10,412 nt of DNA from Alcaligenaceae bacterium (lineage in GTDB: Bacteria > Pseudomonadota > Gammaproteobacteria > Burkholderiales > Burkholderiaceae), in NCBI GenBank assembly GCA_947445495.1, contig CANFEI010000018.1, positions 1-10,412 on the forward strand, given 5' to 3'. Positions 1 through 9,916 of this stretch are shown here, piece by piece; the first letter of the stretch is position 1; every line of letters starts with the position of its first letter. The notes below the pieces were generated by a model that was not told the origin of the DNA, searched no databases, and saw nothing but the letters and a program-made list of their open reading frames with translations. The position numbers were made by a program, and so were the translations under genes.

Positions 1-600
1 CAACGCGGGCTGTACGAATCTGACCCCCGTCAAAATCCAAACGCTAAATTTGTAACCCATGCGCTCGCAGGTGATTTAAGTCTAGAAGCCATGGCGGGCG
101 GCACTGGCTCAGGTATCGGCAAGGGTGGCATGCTCACCAAAATTTTGGCGGCAAAGCGCGCTGCGCGCAGCGGTGCGCACACTGTGATCGCTTCAGGACG
201 TGAACCAGACGTGATGGTTCGCCTTGCAGCTGGCGAATGTATCGGCTCGGAACTGCGGGCTGAGCTACCTGTTCTGTCAGCCCGAAAACAATGGATGGCC
301 GATCACCTCAGGTTACGCGGCAAACTAATTCTTGATGCTGGCGCAACAAAAGCCCTGCTCGAAGAGGGCAAAAGCTTATTGCCGATCGGGGTTAAGGAGG
401 TTCAGGGTGAGTTTGAGACGGGCGATGTTGTCGCCTGCATCGACCCGACAGGCAAAGAGTGCGCTCGGGGCTTGGTGAACTATTCAGCCTCGGACACCCG
501 ACGTATCATGGGCCAACCATCGTCCAAAATCGCAGACATTCTGGGTAGCGTCTCAGAGACAGAACTGATGCACCGCGACAATCTGATCATTCTTGACTGA
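1..600 (+). CDS. proB: Glutamate 5-kinase, C-terminal part (5' end outside window)
   Basis: ProB phosphorylates L-glutamate to glutamyl 5-phosphate, the first and feedback-controlled step of proline synthesis, in the cytoplasm. The reading frame is open from base 1, and the first codons ([13 protein letters not shown]) match the interior of the amino-acid kinase domain, so the gene begins upstream of the window. The 199 visible residues are a bit more than half of a usual protein of about 370. The conserved kinase segment [10 protein letters not shown] lies at fragment residues 38-47. From about residue 105 ([20 protein letters not shown]) to the end is the PUA domain typical of long bacterial ProB proteins. 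The tail HRDNLIILD is a normal ProB ending. The stop is TGA at 598-600. The internal ATG at 91 is not the true start. Identification is by recognised family sequence. Confidence 0.95.
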   Translation, partial: QRGLYESDPRQNPNAKFVTHALAGDLSLEAMAGGTGSGIGKGGMLTKILAAKRAARSGAHTVIASGREPDVMVRLAAGECIGSELRAELPVLSARKQWMADHLRLRGKLILDAGATKALLEEGKSLLPIGVKEVQGEFETGDVVACIDPTGKECARGLVNYSASDTRRIMGQPSSKIADILGSVSETELMHRDNLIILD

Positions 601-639
601 GTTCTAAGGAGTTCTTCTCCCAAACGAAGCAAGAAGCCC

Positions 640-645
640 TATACT
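640..645 (+). promoter_or_regulatory. Candidate -10 box of the thiC promoter
   Basis: TATACT matches the sigma-70 -10 consensus at five of six positions. It lies so that transcription would begin at about 651-653, just before the first stem of the TPP aptamer at 656. No good -35 hexamer is seen 16-18 bases upstream, where the sequence is pyrimidine-rich, so this is a position-based guess. Read-through from proB is also possible because no intrinsic terminator is visible between the genes. Confidence 0.3.
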
Positions 646-655
646 TTGCACCATT

Positions 656-735
656 ATGCGGGGGTACTTGGCAAGTCGCCAGGTTGAGAGAGTCCCTTCG
701 TACCAGTACGGATAATGCCGATGCTGGGAGCGCAT
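656..735 (+). ncRNA. TPP riboswitch aptamer (THI element)
   Basis: This leader RNA should bind thiamine pyrophosphate and control the downstream thiC. Its parts fall in the expected order. P1 is ATGCG 656-660 with CGCAT 731-735. The P2 5' strand is the GGGG run 661-664 with TCCC 693-696. The P3 hairpin is ACTTGGC 666-672 with GCCAGGT 678-684. The conserved TGAGA is at 685-689. P4 is CCAG 703-706 with CTGG 724-727. P5 is CGG 709-711 with CCG 718-720, closed by the hallmark GGATAATGCC, and the conserved GGGA sits at 726-729. Lying directly ahead of thiC is the classic context for this element. The P3 arm is short, with no extra P3a helix. Exact ends are inferred from the P1 pairing. Confidence 0.93.
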
Positions 736-752
736 TCCGGTAAAGCCGGAAT
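734..752 (+). promoter_or_regulatory. Linker hairpin between TPP aptamer and ribosome-binding-site hairpin
   Basis: ATTCCGG (734-740) and CCGGAAT (746-752) form a perfect 7-bp stem with the loop TAAAG. Its outermost two base pairs use bases 734-735, which also belong to the 3' strand of aptamer stem P1, so the full hairpin and full P1 exclude each other at that edge. No U-run follows, so it is not an intrinsic terminator. A role in switching is inferred. Confidence 0.55.
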
Positions 753-754
753 AG

Positions 755-2707
<1,953 letters not shown>

Positions 2708-2728
2708 CTGAGCAAACTCGACCTACCG

Positions 2729-3823
2729 ATGTCAACGACTAGACTGTCACTCGTCAACGCCGCAAAAGGCGTTGGCTGTCTGGTCATTGTCATCCATCAC
2801 CTCGCGGTATACGGACCGATGTCTGAGGTGATCGGCGCCCAGTATCCAAAACTGATCGAAGCACTCATTGTCTACGGCAAACTTGCAGTACAAATGTTTT
2901 TTGTTTTCGGCGGATACTTTGTCGCCGCACAAATGGCTCCTCGGACTGCGCCGATTGCGCTAGAGGTCCCTACCCTAGTCTGGAAACGCTACAAGCGGCT
3001 CATTACGCCCTTTCTGTTTGCCGTGGCACTAGCAGCGCTCATTACCGCGCTTGTACGTCCTTGGTTTATCCATGACTCACTGTCGGCCGCTCCAACCTTT
3101 GGTCAACTGCTTGCACACGTTTTTTTACTCTATGACTTGATTGGTTTGGAAGCGCTCTCAGCAGGGGTTTGGTATGTCGCGATTGATTTTCAACTGTTTG
3201 CTTTGACGGCAATTTTTACCGCCTTATGCTGGCGAATGCCTACGAATCTGCAACGCGTTTACCCACTGATCATTATTGCGCTCACGGCCTTTTCTCTTTG
3301 GGTGCTGAACCGCAATGACGCCCTCGAGGCCTATGCACCATTTTTCTTTGGTTATTACGGCTTGGGCGTGCTGGCTTATTGGACAGCGCACACACGCTTA
3401 GGTCGCTTCGGGCTCGTACTAATCACACTACTTGGTGTGGTGGCGTTATGGCTGGAGTTTCGCAAAGCGGTTGCGACCGCTACGATCACGGCCTTGCTGC
3501 TAGCGCTTGCCGATCTGCGCGGACGACTCGACCACTGGGGTGATCACCCCGCACTGAACTGGCTGGGCGAGCGCTCTTACTCAATTTTTTTAATTCACTA
3601 CGGCATCTGCATTGGCATCAATGCGCTGTGGAGTCTCTGGTTCCCTACCGGCCTGTGGATCAACGCCGTGGGTATTGTTGTCGCGGTCGGCCTATCTTTA
3701 GCGGCGGGCGCCTTACTGTATCGCCTGGTAGAAACACGCAATAATGCGTTGGGCCTTAACGCACAAACTGGATTTCTGCTGGCAGCCGTCGCTCTCACCT
3801 TGGTGCTTGAGCGGTCTATCTAA
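2729..3823 (+). CDS. Multi-pass membrane acyltransferase, acyltransferase family 3
   Basis: This 364-residue protein is almost wholly hydrophobic segments, about ten likely membrane helices. It fits the acyltransferase-3 family, whose members O-acylate sugars, glycans or lipids at the inner membrane. Family marks visible are an N-terminal helix ending in a His pair (IVIHHLAVYG, H23-H24, the usual catalytic region), QMFFVFGGYF (55-64), GVWYVAIDFQLFAL (146-159), SYSIFLIHYGI (283-293) and the terminal YRLVETR (331-337). The substrate cannot be read from the sequence; surface polysaccharide, glucan and lipid are all possible. It starts 21 bases after thiC with no convincing Shine-Dalgarno sequence, so it is probably co-transcribed and perhaps translationally coupled. 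The ATG at 2729 is the only plausible start before the first helix. A link to thiamine is not evident from the protein. Confidence 0.85.
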   Translation: MSTTRLSLVNAAKGVGCLVIVIHHLAVYGPMSEVIGAQYPKLIEALIVYGKLAVQMFFVFGGYFVAAQMAPRTAPIALEVPTLVWKRYKRLITPFLFAVALAALITALVRPWFIHDSLSAAPTFGQLLAHVFLLYDLIGLEALSAGVWYVAIDFQLFALTAIFTALCWRMPTNLQRVYPLIIIALTAFSLWVLNRNDALEAYAPFFFGYYGLGVLAYWTAHTRLGRFGLVLITLLGVVALWLEFRKAVATATITALLLALADLRGRLDHWGDHPALNWLGERSYSIFLIHYGICIGINALWSLWFPTGLWINAVGIVVAVGLSLAAGALLYRLVETRNNALGLNAQTGFLLAAVALTLVLERSI

Positions 3824-3829
3824 GGCCAG

Positions 3830-6800
3830 TTAGCCTAAGTTAGGCGCCAAGGTCCGTTTGACGTCTTTCTCGGTCCGTCCGGAACGCTTCACGTAATCCT
3901 CAACCTGATCCTCGCCGATCGGACCCACGCTGAAGTACTGCGACTGCGGATGGCTGAAATAAAATCCTGACACACTCGCAGCGGGATGCATCGCGTAACT
4001 TTCAGTCAACATCATCCCGATGTCTGCGCCGTCGAGCACCTCAAACATCTCGCGCTTGACCACGTGCTCCGGACAAGCAGGATAACCTGGTGCAGGTCGA
4101 ATGCCCACGTACTGCTCTTTGATCATCTGCTCATTCGTAAGCGCTTCATTTGCGGCGTAACCCCACAAGTCTTGACGTACCCGCGCATGGAGCGCTTCAG
4201 CAAATGCTTCAGCCATGCGGTCAGCTAACGACTTGAACATGATGGAAGAGTAATCGTCGTTTGCACGTTCAAACTCTTGCTCTTTTTTATCAATGCCGAT
4301 TCCAGCGGTCACAGCAAACAAGCCGATGTAATCCACCACACCAGAAGATTTAGGCGCAATAAAGTCGGCCAAGCATTTGTTCTCAACCCCTTCGCGCTTG
4401 ATCCCTTGTTGACGGAGGCCGCGCCAGGTGAACAGTACTTTTTCACGCGTTTCGTCTTGATAAATCTCGATATCGTCATCGTTGACAGTGTTCGCTGGGC
4501 AAAAAGCGATCACGCCATTTGCCGTCAGCCAACGTCCATCGATCATCCGCTTAAGCATCGCCAGCCCATCAATGTGGACTTTACGCGCCTGCTCACCCAC
4601 GACATGATCATCAAGGATGGCCGGAAACTGGCCAAACAAACTCCAGGTTTGAAAGAACGGCGTCCAGTCAATGAAACGAGCCAGCTCCGCCAAATCAAAA
4701 TTCTTGAATGTGCGACGTCCAATAAATTTTGGGCGGGGTGGCTGGTAGGTAGACCAATCAATCTCTGGCTTCGCTGCGCGCGCATCCGTCATGGACATCA
4801 AGGGTGCGATCTGACGATTAGCATAGCGACGGCGCACGTCTTCGTACTCAACGGCCAACTCATCGAGGTAGGTATTCGCCGTTTCAGACATCAGGTTCTG
4901 CGCAACGCCAACCGAACGGCTTGCATCCGGAACATAAATAACAGGGCCTTCGTAGTGCGGAGCAATCTTTACGGCGGTATGCACCCTGCTGGTTGTTGCA
5001 CCACCGATCATGAGAGGGATCTTGCGGCTTCGAAAGTATTCGTCCCGCTGCATTTCACTGGCCACGTATGCCATTTCTTCAAGGCTAGGCGTAATCAATC
5101 CAGACAAGCCAATCACATCCGCCTTCTCGGCCTTGGCGCGGGCCAGAATCTCTGCAGCGGGGACCATGACGCCCATATTGACGACTTCGAAGTTGTTGCA
5201 CTGAAGCACAACGGTGACAATATTTTTACCAATATCGTGCACATCGCCTTTGACGGTCGCGATCACGATCTTGCCTTTGGCACGAACGTCGCCCCCGGCC
5301 GCGGCAATTAATTTTTTTTCTTCTTCGATGAAAGGGACGAGATGTCCAACGGCTTGCTTCATCACACGGGCAGATTTAACAACCTGCGGCAAGAACATTT
5401 TGCCTTCACCGAACAAATCGCCGACGATATTCATGCCATCCATCAGAGGCCCTTCGATGACCTCAATGGGTCGGCCGCCGCGGTCAGCGATTTGCTGACG
5501 AATCTCTTCGGTGTCCTCAACAATGAATTGCGTATTGCCATGGACCATCGCATGCGCGAGTCGTTTTTCAACGGCCTGCTCACGCCAAGTGAGATCTTCT
5601 TCACGCTTGGTGCCTGAACCCTTAACGGAATCCGCAAAAGCAACCAAGCGCTCGGTCGGTGTACGTGTGTCGGTTAGGTCTGTATGTCCGACCGGCTGAG
5701 CGCGATCGAGCACCACGTCTTCTACGAGATCGCGTAATGCAGGAGGCAGTTCTGCATACACGCCGAGCTGCCCTGCATTGACGATGCCCATCGTCATGCC
5801 TTCACGGATGGCGTAGTACAGAAAAGCTGTGTGAATCGCTTCTCGCATCGGCTCATTGCCGCGGAACGAAAAGCTTACGTTTGATACGCCACCGGAAATG
5901 CGCGCATGCGGCAACGACGTACGAATCCATTTCGTCGATTCGACGAAATCCACTGCATAGTGATTATGCTCATCGATGCCTGTTGCGATCGCGAAGACGT
6001 TTGGATCAAAAATAATATCTTCTGGAGGAAAGCCCACAACATCGACCAGCAGACGGTAAGCGCGCGTACAGATTTCTTTGCGGCGTTCAAGCGTATCGGC
6101 CTGGCCTTTTTCGTCAAAAGCCATGACCACTGCAGCTGCGCCGTAGCGACGGCATAGCTGCGCTTGTTTAAGAAAGGGCTCTTCGCCCTCCTTGAGCGAA
6201 ATCGAATTGACAATCGACTTGCCCTGCACGCACTTGAGGCCTGTTTCGATCACCGACCACTTCGAGCTGTCGATCATGACAGGCACGCGCGCGATATCGG
6301 GCTCAGACGCAATCAGGTTTAAGAACCTGTGCATGCAGGCCAACGAATCCAACATGGCTTCATCCATGTTGATGTCGATAATCTGTGCACCGCTTTCGAC
6401 TTGTTGACGCGCGACAGCAACCGCTTCGTCGTACTTCTCTTCACGAATCAGGCGTGCAAACATTTTGCTGCCGGTTACGTTGGTACGCTCACCTACGTTA
6501 ACAAACAGCGTGGCGTCATCAATATTTAAAGCTTCGAGGCCCGACAGTCTGGTCTTGACTGCGATGTCTGGTACGACACGAATCGGTAACGCACACACTT
6601 TTTCTGCAATCGCCGCAATGTGCTCAGGCGTCGTTCCGCAACAACCGCCCACCATATTGACGAAACCTGCGCGCGCAAACTCTTCAAGCAAACTCGAGGT
6701 ATCGGCGGGCGTCTCATCAAAACCCGTCTCGCTCATGGGGTTGGGCAGCCCCGCATTGGGATACACACACACGTAGGTGTCGCAAATCTTTGAAAGCTCG

Positions 6801-7603
6801 GCAATGTACGGGCGCATGAGCGCAGCACCCAGCGCACAGTTCAGTCCGATCGTGATCGGACGAGCGTGGCGCACAGAATTCCAGAACCCCTCGACGGTCT
6901 GCCCTGACAAAATGCGACCGGAGGCATCAGTCACCGTACCGGAGATCATCACGGGCAGGCGCTCCCCGCGCGCTTCGAAAACTTCCTCAACAGCAAAAAT
7001 TGCTGCCTTCGCATTGAGGGTGTCAAAAACCGTTTCGATCAAGACCAGATCGATACCGCCATCCAACAATCCATTCAATTGCTCAGCATACGCAATGCGC
7101 AATTCATCGAAGGTGACGTTACGTGCGCCCGGGTCGTTGACGTCTGGCGAAATCGATGCCGTTTTGGGTTGTGGGCCTAAGGCGCCCGCTACGAAACGTG
7201 GTTGCTCTGGGGTGCTGAATTTATCGCAAGCCTGACGCGCGATCCGTGCGGACTCAAGATTGAGTTCATACGCAAGTTCGGCCAGATCATAATCGCCTTG
7301 CGCAATAGTCGTCGCACCAAACGTATTAGTTTCGATCACATCTGCACCGGCAGCGAGATAGCCCTCATGCACTTCGCGGATCACGTCTGGACGGGTGAGC
7401 GTCAAGAGCTCGTTGTTGCCTTTTACGTCTTTGCCATGCTCGGCAAATCGTGGGCCACGAAAATCTGCCTCAGACAATTTGTAGCGCTGAATCATCGTAC
7501 CCATCGCGCCGTCCAACATCATCATGCGCCTACCCAAGAGCCGAGCAAATTCGGCACCACGGGTATAGCTTTTAATCGGATAGGGCAGCTTGGGATAGGA
7601 CAT
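3830..7603 (-). CDS. metH: Cobalamin-dependent methionine synthase MetH, full length
   Basis: MetH moves a methyl group from 5-methyltetrahydrofolate through methylcobalamin to homocysteine, making methionine in the cytoplasm. All modules are in one 1257-residue chain, slightly longer than the E. coli enzyme (1227). The homocysteine domain (about 1-345) has zinc ligands C256 (GLNCALG) and C321-C322 ([10 protein letters not shown]). The pterin domain (about 365-625) includes [12 protein letters not shown] and the DPN at 533-535. The cobalamin cap (about 675-765) is followed by the B12 domain (about 775-910) with DVHDIG, where H789 is the lower axial ligand. The AdoMet activation domain (about 930-1257) carries [12 protein letters not shown] (1169-1180). 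No key residue is missing. The start ATG (7603-7601) has only a weak purine-rich site upstream. It is transcribed away from the B12 uptake genes and faces the acyltransferase gene tail to tail. No SAH or SAM riboswitch is recognisable in its leader. Confidence 0.98.
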   Translation of the reverse strand: MSYPKLPYPIKSYTRGAEFARLLGRRMMMLDGAMGTMIQRYKLSEADFRGPRFAEHGKDVKGNNELLTLTRPDVIREVHEGYLAAGADVIETNTFGATTIAQGDYDLAELAYELNLESARIARQACDKFSTPEQPRFVAGALGPQPKTASISPDVNDPGARNVTFDELRIAYAEQLNGLLDGGIDLVLIETVFDTLNAKAAIFAVEEVFEARGERLPVMISGTVTDASGRILSGQTVEGFWNSVRHARPITIGLNCALGAALMRPYIAELSKICDTYVCVYPNAGLPNPMSETGFDETPADTSSLLEEFARAGFVNMVGGCCGTTPEHIAAIAEKVCALPIRVVPDIAVKTRLSGLEALNIDDATLFVNVGERTNVTGSKMFARLIREEKYDEAVAVARQQVESGAQIIDINMDEAMLDSLACMHRFLNLIASEPDIARVPVMIDSSKWSVIETGLKCVQGKSIVNSISLKEGEEPFLKQAQLCRRYGAAAVVMAFDEKGQADTLERRKEICTRAYRLLVDVVGFPPEDIIFDPNVFAIATGIDEHNHYAVDFVESTKWIRTSLPHARISGGVSNVSFSFRGNEPMREAIHTAFLYYAIREGMTMGIVNAGQLGVYAELPPALRDLVEDVVLDRAQPVGHTDLTDTRTPTERLVAFADSVKGSGTKREEDLTWREQAVEKRLAHAMVHGNTQFIVEDTEEIRQQIADRGGRPIEVIEGPLMDGMNIVGDLFGEGKMFLPQVVKSARVMKQAVGHLVPFIEEEKKLIAAAGGDVRAKGKIVIATVKGDVHDIGKNIVTVVLQCNNFEVVNMGVMVPAAEILARAKAEKADVIGLSGLITPSLEEMAYVASEMQRDEYFRSRKIPLMIGGATTSRVHTAVKIAPHYEGPVIYVPDASRSVGVAQNLMSETANTYLDELAVEYEDVRRRYANRQIAPLMSMTDARAAKPEIDWSTYQPPRPKFIGRRTFKNFDLAELARFIDWTPFFQTWSLFGQFPAILDDHVVGEQARKVHIDGLAMLKRMIDGRWLTANGVIAFCPANTVNDDDIEIYQDETREKVLFTWRGLRQQGIKREGVENKCLADFIAPKSSGVVDYIGLFAVTAGIGIDKKEQEFERANDDYSSIMFKSLADRMAEAFAEALHARVRQDLWGYAANEALTNEQMIKEQYVGIRPAPGYPACPEHVVKREMFEVLDGADIGMMLTESYAMHPAASVSGFYFSHPQSQYFSVGPIGEDQVEDYVKRSGRTEKDVKRTLAPNLG

Positions 7604-7656
7604 GATTCACTTGCATAAAAGAGACGGGCTCGCCGCAACAAAATCGTTCGACGGTA

Positions 7657-7682
7657 TTGACTAAAAAACCGACTTTAGTCAA
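7657..7682. promoter_or_regulatory. Perfect 9-bp dyad in the metH/btuB intergenic region, possible operator
   Basis: TTGACTAAA (7657-7665) is repeated in inverted form as TTTAGTCAA (7674-7682), separated by AAACCGAC. The dyad lies 54 bases upstream of the metH start and about 45 bases before the cobalamin riboswitch, so it sits where the promoters of both divergent genes should be. Its outer TTGACT units resemble -35 boxes on either strand, but no fitting -10 box was found at 16-18 bases. It is not followed by a U-run on either strand. A regulator-binding site is the simplest reading; the protein is unknown. Confidence 0.45.
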
Positions 7683-7688
7683 CCCGTC

Positions 7689-7697
7689 ATCGTACCA
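7689..7697 (-). promoter_or_regulatory. Candidate extended -10 box of metH
   Basis: Read on the minus strand this is TGG followed by TACGAT, an extended -10 pattern with four of six consensus bases. Transcription would begin near 7682, so the 9-bp dyad would lie at the very start of the transcript, a position where a bound repressor would block initiation. There is no good -35 box. This is weak evidence. Confidence 0.2.
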
Positions 7698-7707
7698 AAA
7701 ACAGAGC

Positions 7708-7713
7708 TATGCT
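7708..7713 (+). promoter_or_regulatory. Candidate -10 box for the btuB riboswitch transcript
   Basis: TATGCT matches four of six -10 consensus bases, including the strongly conserved first, second and last. It would place the start near 7719-7721, just ahead of the cobalamin aptamer. An overlapping alternative is TACATT at 7713-7718. No clear -35 box is seen for either, so the call rests mainly on position. Confidence 0.25.
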
Positions 7714-7724
7714 ACATTGTGAGC

Positions 7725-7905
7725 AGAGTTGGTGCTTTCGATGCAAAGACCCTATTGCCACAAGCAAATTGGTCGCATTGGGAAAGTTAAACGGGAAACA
7801 GGGAAATACGTCGATTTCGACGATTGTGCCTGTGCTGCCCCCGCAACGGTCAACCTTGGACTGCATGTTTTTTAGTCCTTGGCTAGCCCGATACCGGCCA
7901 CCTCA
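7725..7905 (+). ncRNA. Cobalamin (B12) riboswitch aptamer
   Basis: This leader RNA should bind an adenosylcobalamin-type ligand and repress the downstream uptake genes. Diagnostic pieces in order are: GGTGC at 7731-7735; the GGGAA core at 7793-7797; a stem ACAGG 7798-7802 with CCTGT 7829-7833 enclosing an accessory hairpin CGTCG 7809-7813 with CGACG 7818-7822; the B12-box core GCTGCCCCCGCAACGGT at 7834-7850; a stem GGACT 7858-7862 with AGTCC 7874-7878; and the closing AGCCCGATACCGGCC at 7885-7899. The core and closing elements are specific to this riboswitch class, and the next gene is btuB, its most typical target. The outer ends are approximate because the first stem is weak and relies on G-U pairs. 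Confidence 0.92.
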
Positions 7906-7981
7906 AGCGGAAATTGACGGACTTATCTCCCCGATTTCTTTTATGTCATGGTCGTGCGGGGACGCACGCCTTCAACGAGGT
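7900..7981 (+). promoter_or_regulatory. Expression platform of the cobalamin riboswitch and btuB ribosome binding site
   Basis: The Shine-Dalgarno GAGG (7977-7980) lies 6 bases before the ATG at 7987 and decides that start. GAGGT (7977-7981) is complementary to ACCTC (7900-7904), directly after the aptamer. Upstream of the site, CGTGCG (7953-7958) and CGCACG (7963-7968) form a 6-bp hairpin with a GGGA loop. A competing stem joins TCCCCG (7928-7933) to CGGGGA (7957-7962). TGCGGGG (7955-7961) is also complementary to CCCCGCA (7839-7845) in the B12 box. No U-run terminator is present, so control of translation is more likely than control of termination. The pairings are seen; the mechanism is inferred. 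Confidence 0.55.
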
Positions 7982-7986
7982 TTCAC

Positions 7987-9912
7987 ATGCAACATCCCCT
8001 ATCCCGGTTAACAGCCGGTGCTGCCGTCTGGGCAGTCGTCTCGAGCGCTTTCGCTCAAAGCTCCTCTTCAAGTACCACCCCTGCTTCACAGATCCCACAA
8101 CTATCAACCATTGTGGTGACCCCCGCCCGCACGCCTGAACCCCTGGGCAACACACTGGGAGACAATAGCGTCATCAGTCGTGAAAGTCTAGATAGCTTGC
8201 CAAACGGCACGCTTGGCGATGCGCTCATTCGTCAGCACAGCATTGAAACGGTCAACTACGGTGGCCCGCAGACCTTAAACACCCTGAATATTCGAGGCAC
8301 GAATAGCAATCAGTCTTTGGTGTTGATTGATGGCTTAAGGATCAATAACGCCACAAACGGTCTACCTTCGATTAACGCAATTCCTCTCAGTAGTGTCGAG
8401 CGCATTGAAGTCGTGCGAGGCACAAGCAGCAGTCTGTATGGGGCGGATGCAATTGGTGGCGTCATCAACGTTATTACGCGTGGCGAACAAGACAGGCCAT
8501 TTTCTGCGTATGCGAATGCTGGGGTAGGCAGCTATGCGACCACGCAATTCGATGCCGGATTTTCCGGTGCGGCCGACGGTTGGGTGTACAGCCTATTCGG
8601 AGGCTATGGGCAGAGCGGGGGCTTCAACACAACCCGCAGCACGGCCTATTACTACAACCCCGACAAAGACTCGTATTACCGCAGCAACGTGGGTGGCACA
8701 CTTGGCTACACGTACAAGCCGGGCCAAACGCTCACGCTGCAGACCTTCCAGTCCACGGTCAATGGCGGCTACGACATGGGTATGCCCTATTTCAACGACC
8801 GTGGGGTACAGACGCTAAGCAGCAACATGCTGACGAGTCGTAACGTGATCTCTTCGCTCTGGACAAGCACCGTACGTGCAGGGTTCTCAATCGACGACTA
8901 TAAAACAGTGGGGGCCTCTACCAGTGGTCTGGACGGTACCCAGTATTTCAAAACGCGCCAGAATCAATACGTGTGGCAAAACGACCTGAAGTTTTCTCCG
9001 ACACAGGCCGTGAGCCTGGCCTACGAGCGGCTTGAGCAAAGCGTGGACGGTACGCTTTCGAATGACGATTACATGGCGCCCGCCTTCGTGAACTATCAGC
9101 AGACCTCGCGTTATACCAACTCACTGCTTGCCATCTACCGTGGCAACTGGGGGCCACAATCCGTGCAGGCCAGCGCACGCACGGACAATAACTCGCAGTA
9201 TGGAAACTTCGTCACGGGCAGTCTGACTTACGGGCTTGATTTATCGAAGAATTGGCGAGCGAGTGTGGGTGCGAATACCGGCTTTCGAGCACCAAATTTC
9301 AACGAACTTTATTGGCCCGTTACGCCGTTTTTTATGGGCAACCCGTTACTGCAACCGGAGAAGTCCCGCAACATCGAAGCAGGTTTGCGCTACACCACAG
9401 ATAAGACTAAGCTCGGGCTCACGGTATACCGCAACGAGATCAGCAATCTGATCCTGAACCAGCCTAGCATCGCGGCAGACCCCTACTCGGCCTACACACC
9501 GACGAATATTGGTCGTGCAACCATTCAAGGCGTGACCCTCACGGGCAACCAGCGACTCGGCTCCTCAACACTGGTGCGCGGCAGCGTTGACTGGCTCGAT
9601 CCTCGCAACGCAGACACCGGAGGGCTGTTGCCACAACGCGCCCAGCAAGTGCTCAAGCTCGCCGTGGATCAATCCATTGGGCGGGCCCGTCTAACGGCTG
9701 AGTTATATGCCACGAGCACTCGTCGCGACTCATTTTCTGGCGATACCCTGGCTGGATTCAACCTCGTCAATCTTGCGGCGAGCTACCCAGTGTCGGAGCA
9801 CGCAGAGCTGCAACTGCGCTGGAACAACGTCTTTGGTCAGCAATACACGTTGGTACAAGGCTACAACACGCCTGGCTCGAATGTATTTATGAACCTTGCG
9901 TTACGGATGTAA
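7987..9912 (+). CDS. btuB: TonB-dependent outer-membrane cobalamin receptor BtuB
   Basis: BtuB carries cobalamin across the outer membrane using energy passed from TonB. The chosen start gives 641 residues (E. coli BtuB has 614). It begins with a Sec signal peptide of 23 residues ending in SSAFA, then Q24. An in-frame ATG at 7948 would add 13 residues ahead of the signal peptide and lies inside the riboswitch platform, so it is rejected. The TonB box is TIVVTPAR (41-48). The plug domain (about 60-165) contains TLNIRGTNSNQSLVLIDG and YGADAIGGVINVITR, and a beta-barrel follows. Conserved barrel pieces include GFRAPNFNELY and NPLLQPEKSRNIEAGLRY. The last strand ends NLALRM, lacking the usual final aromatic residue. 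The cobalamin riboswitch upstream and the BtuF-like gene downstream support cobalamin as substrate over another chelate. Confidence 0.94.
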   Translation: MQHPLSRLTAGAAVWAVVSSAFAQSSSSSTTPASQIPQLSTIVVTPARTPEPLGNTLGDNSVISRESLDSLPNGTLGDALIRQHSIETVNYGGPQTLNTLNIRGTNSNQSLVLIDGLRINNATNGLPSINAIPLSSVERIEVVRGTSSSLYGADAIGGVINVITRGEQDRPFSAYANAGVGSYATTQFDAGFSGAADGWVYSLFGGYGQSGGFNTTRSTAYYYNPDKDSYYRSNVGGTLGYTYKPGQTLTLQTFQSTVNGGYDMGMPYFNDRGVQTLSSNMLTSRNVISSLWTSTVRAGFSIDDYKTVGASTSGLDGTQYFKTRQNQYVWQNDLKFSPTQAVSLAYERLEQSVDGTLSNDDYMAPAFVNYQQTSRYTNSLLAIYRGNWGPQSVQASARTDNNSQYGNFVTGSLTYGLDLSKNWRASVGANTGFRAPNFNELYWPVTPFFMGNPLLQPEKSRNIEAGLRYTTDKTKLGLTVYRNEISNLILNQPSIAADPYSAYTPTNIGRATIQGVTLTGNQRLGSSTLVRGSVDWLDPRNADTGGLLPQRAQQVLKLAVDQSIGRARLTAELYATSTRRDSFSGDTLAGFNLVNLAASYPVSEHAELQLRWNNVFGQQYTLVQGYNTPGSNVFMNLALRM

Positions 9913-9916
9913 CCCC

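Noticed and set aside
608..620. GGAG/CTCC hairpin after proB as a terminator
   Set aside because: Four base pairs, no U-run; too weak to call.
3833..3845. Inverted repeat at the end of metH as a bidirectional terminator
   Set aside because: The stem is only 5 bp and no T-run follows on either strand; it encodes the last metH codons.
4277..5311. 344-codon open frame on the plus strand
   Set aside because: It lies wholly antisense to metH, whose protein is intact and conserved throughout. The translation resembles no family and has no ribosome binding site; it is a shadow of metH codon use.
6777..7235. 152-codon open frame on the plus strand, and a similar one at 7202-7618
   Set aside because: Both are antisense to the homocysteine domain of metH, have low-complexity unrecognisable translations and no supporting signals.
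7604..7660. SAH or SAM riboswitch in the metH leader
   Set aside because: I looked for the SAH-riboswitch core, common ahead of methionine-cycle genes in betaproteobacteria, and for SAM-II-like patterns on the minus strand and found neither.
7948..7986. Longer btuB start at the ATG at 7948
   Set aside because: It would put 13 extra residues before a good signal peptide, lies within the predicted hairpin of the riboswitch platform, and has no Shine-Dalgarno site. The ATG at 7987 has GAGG at the right distance.
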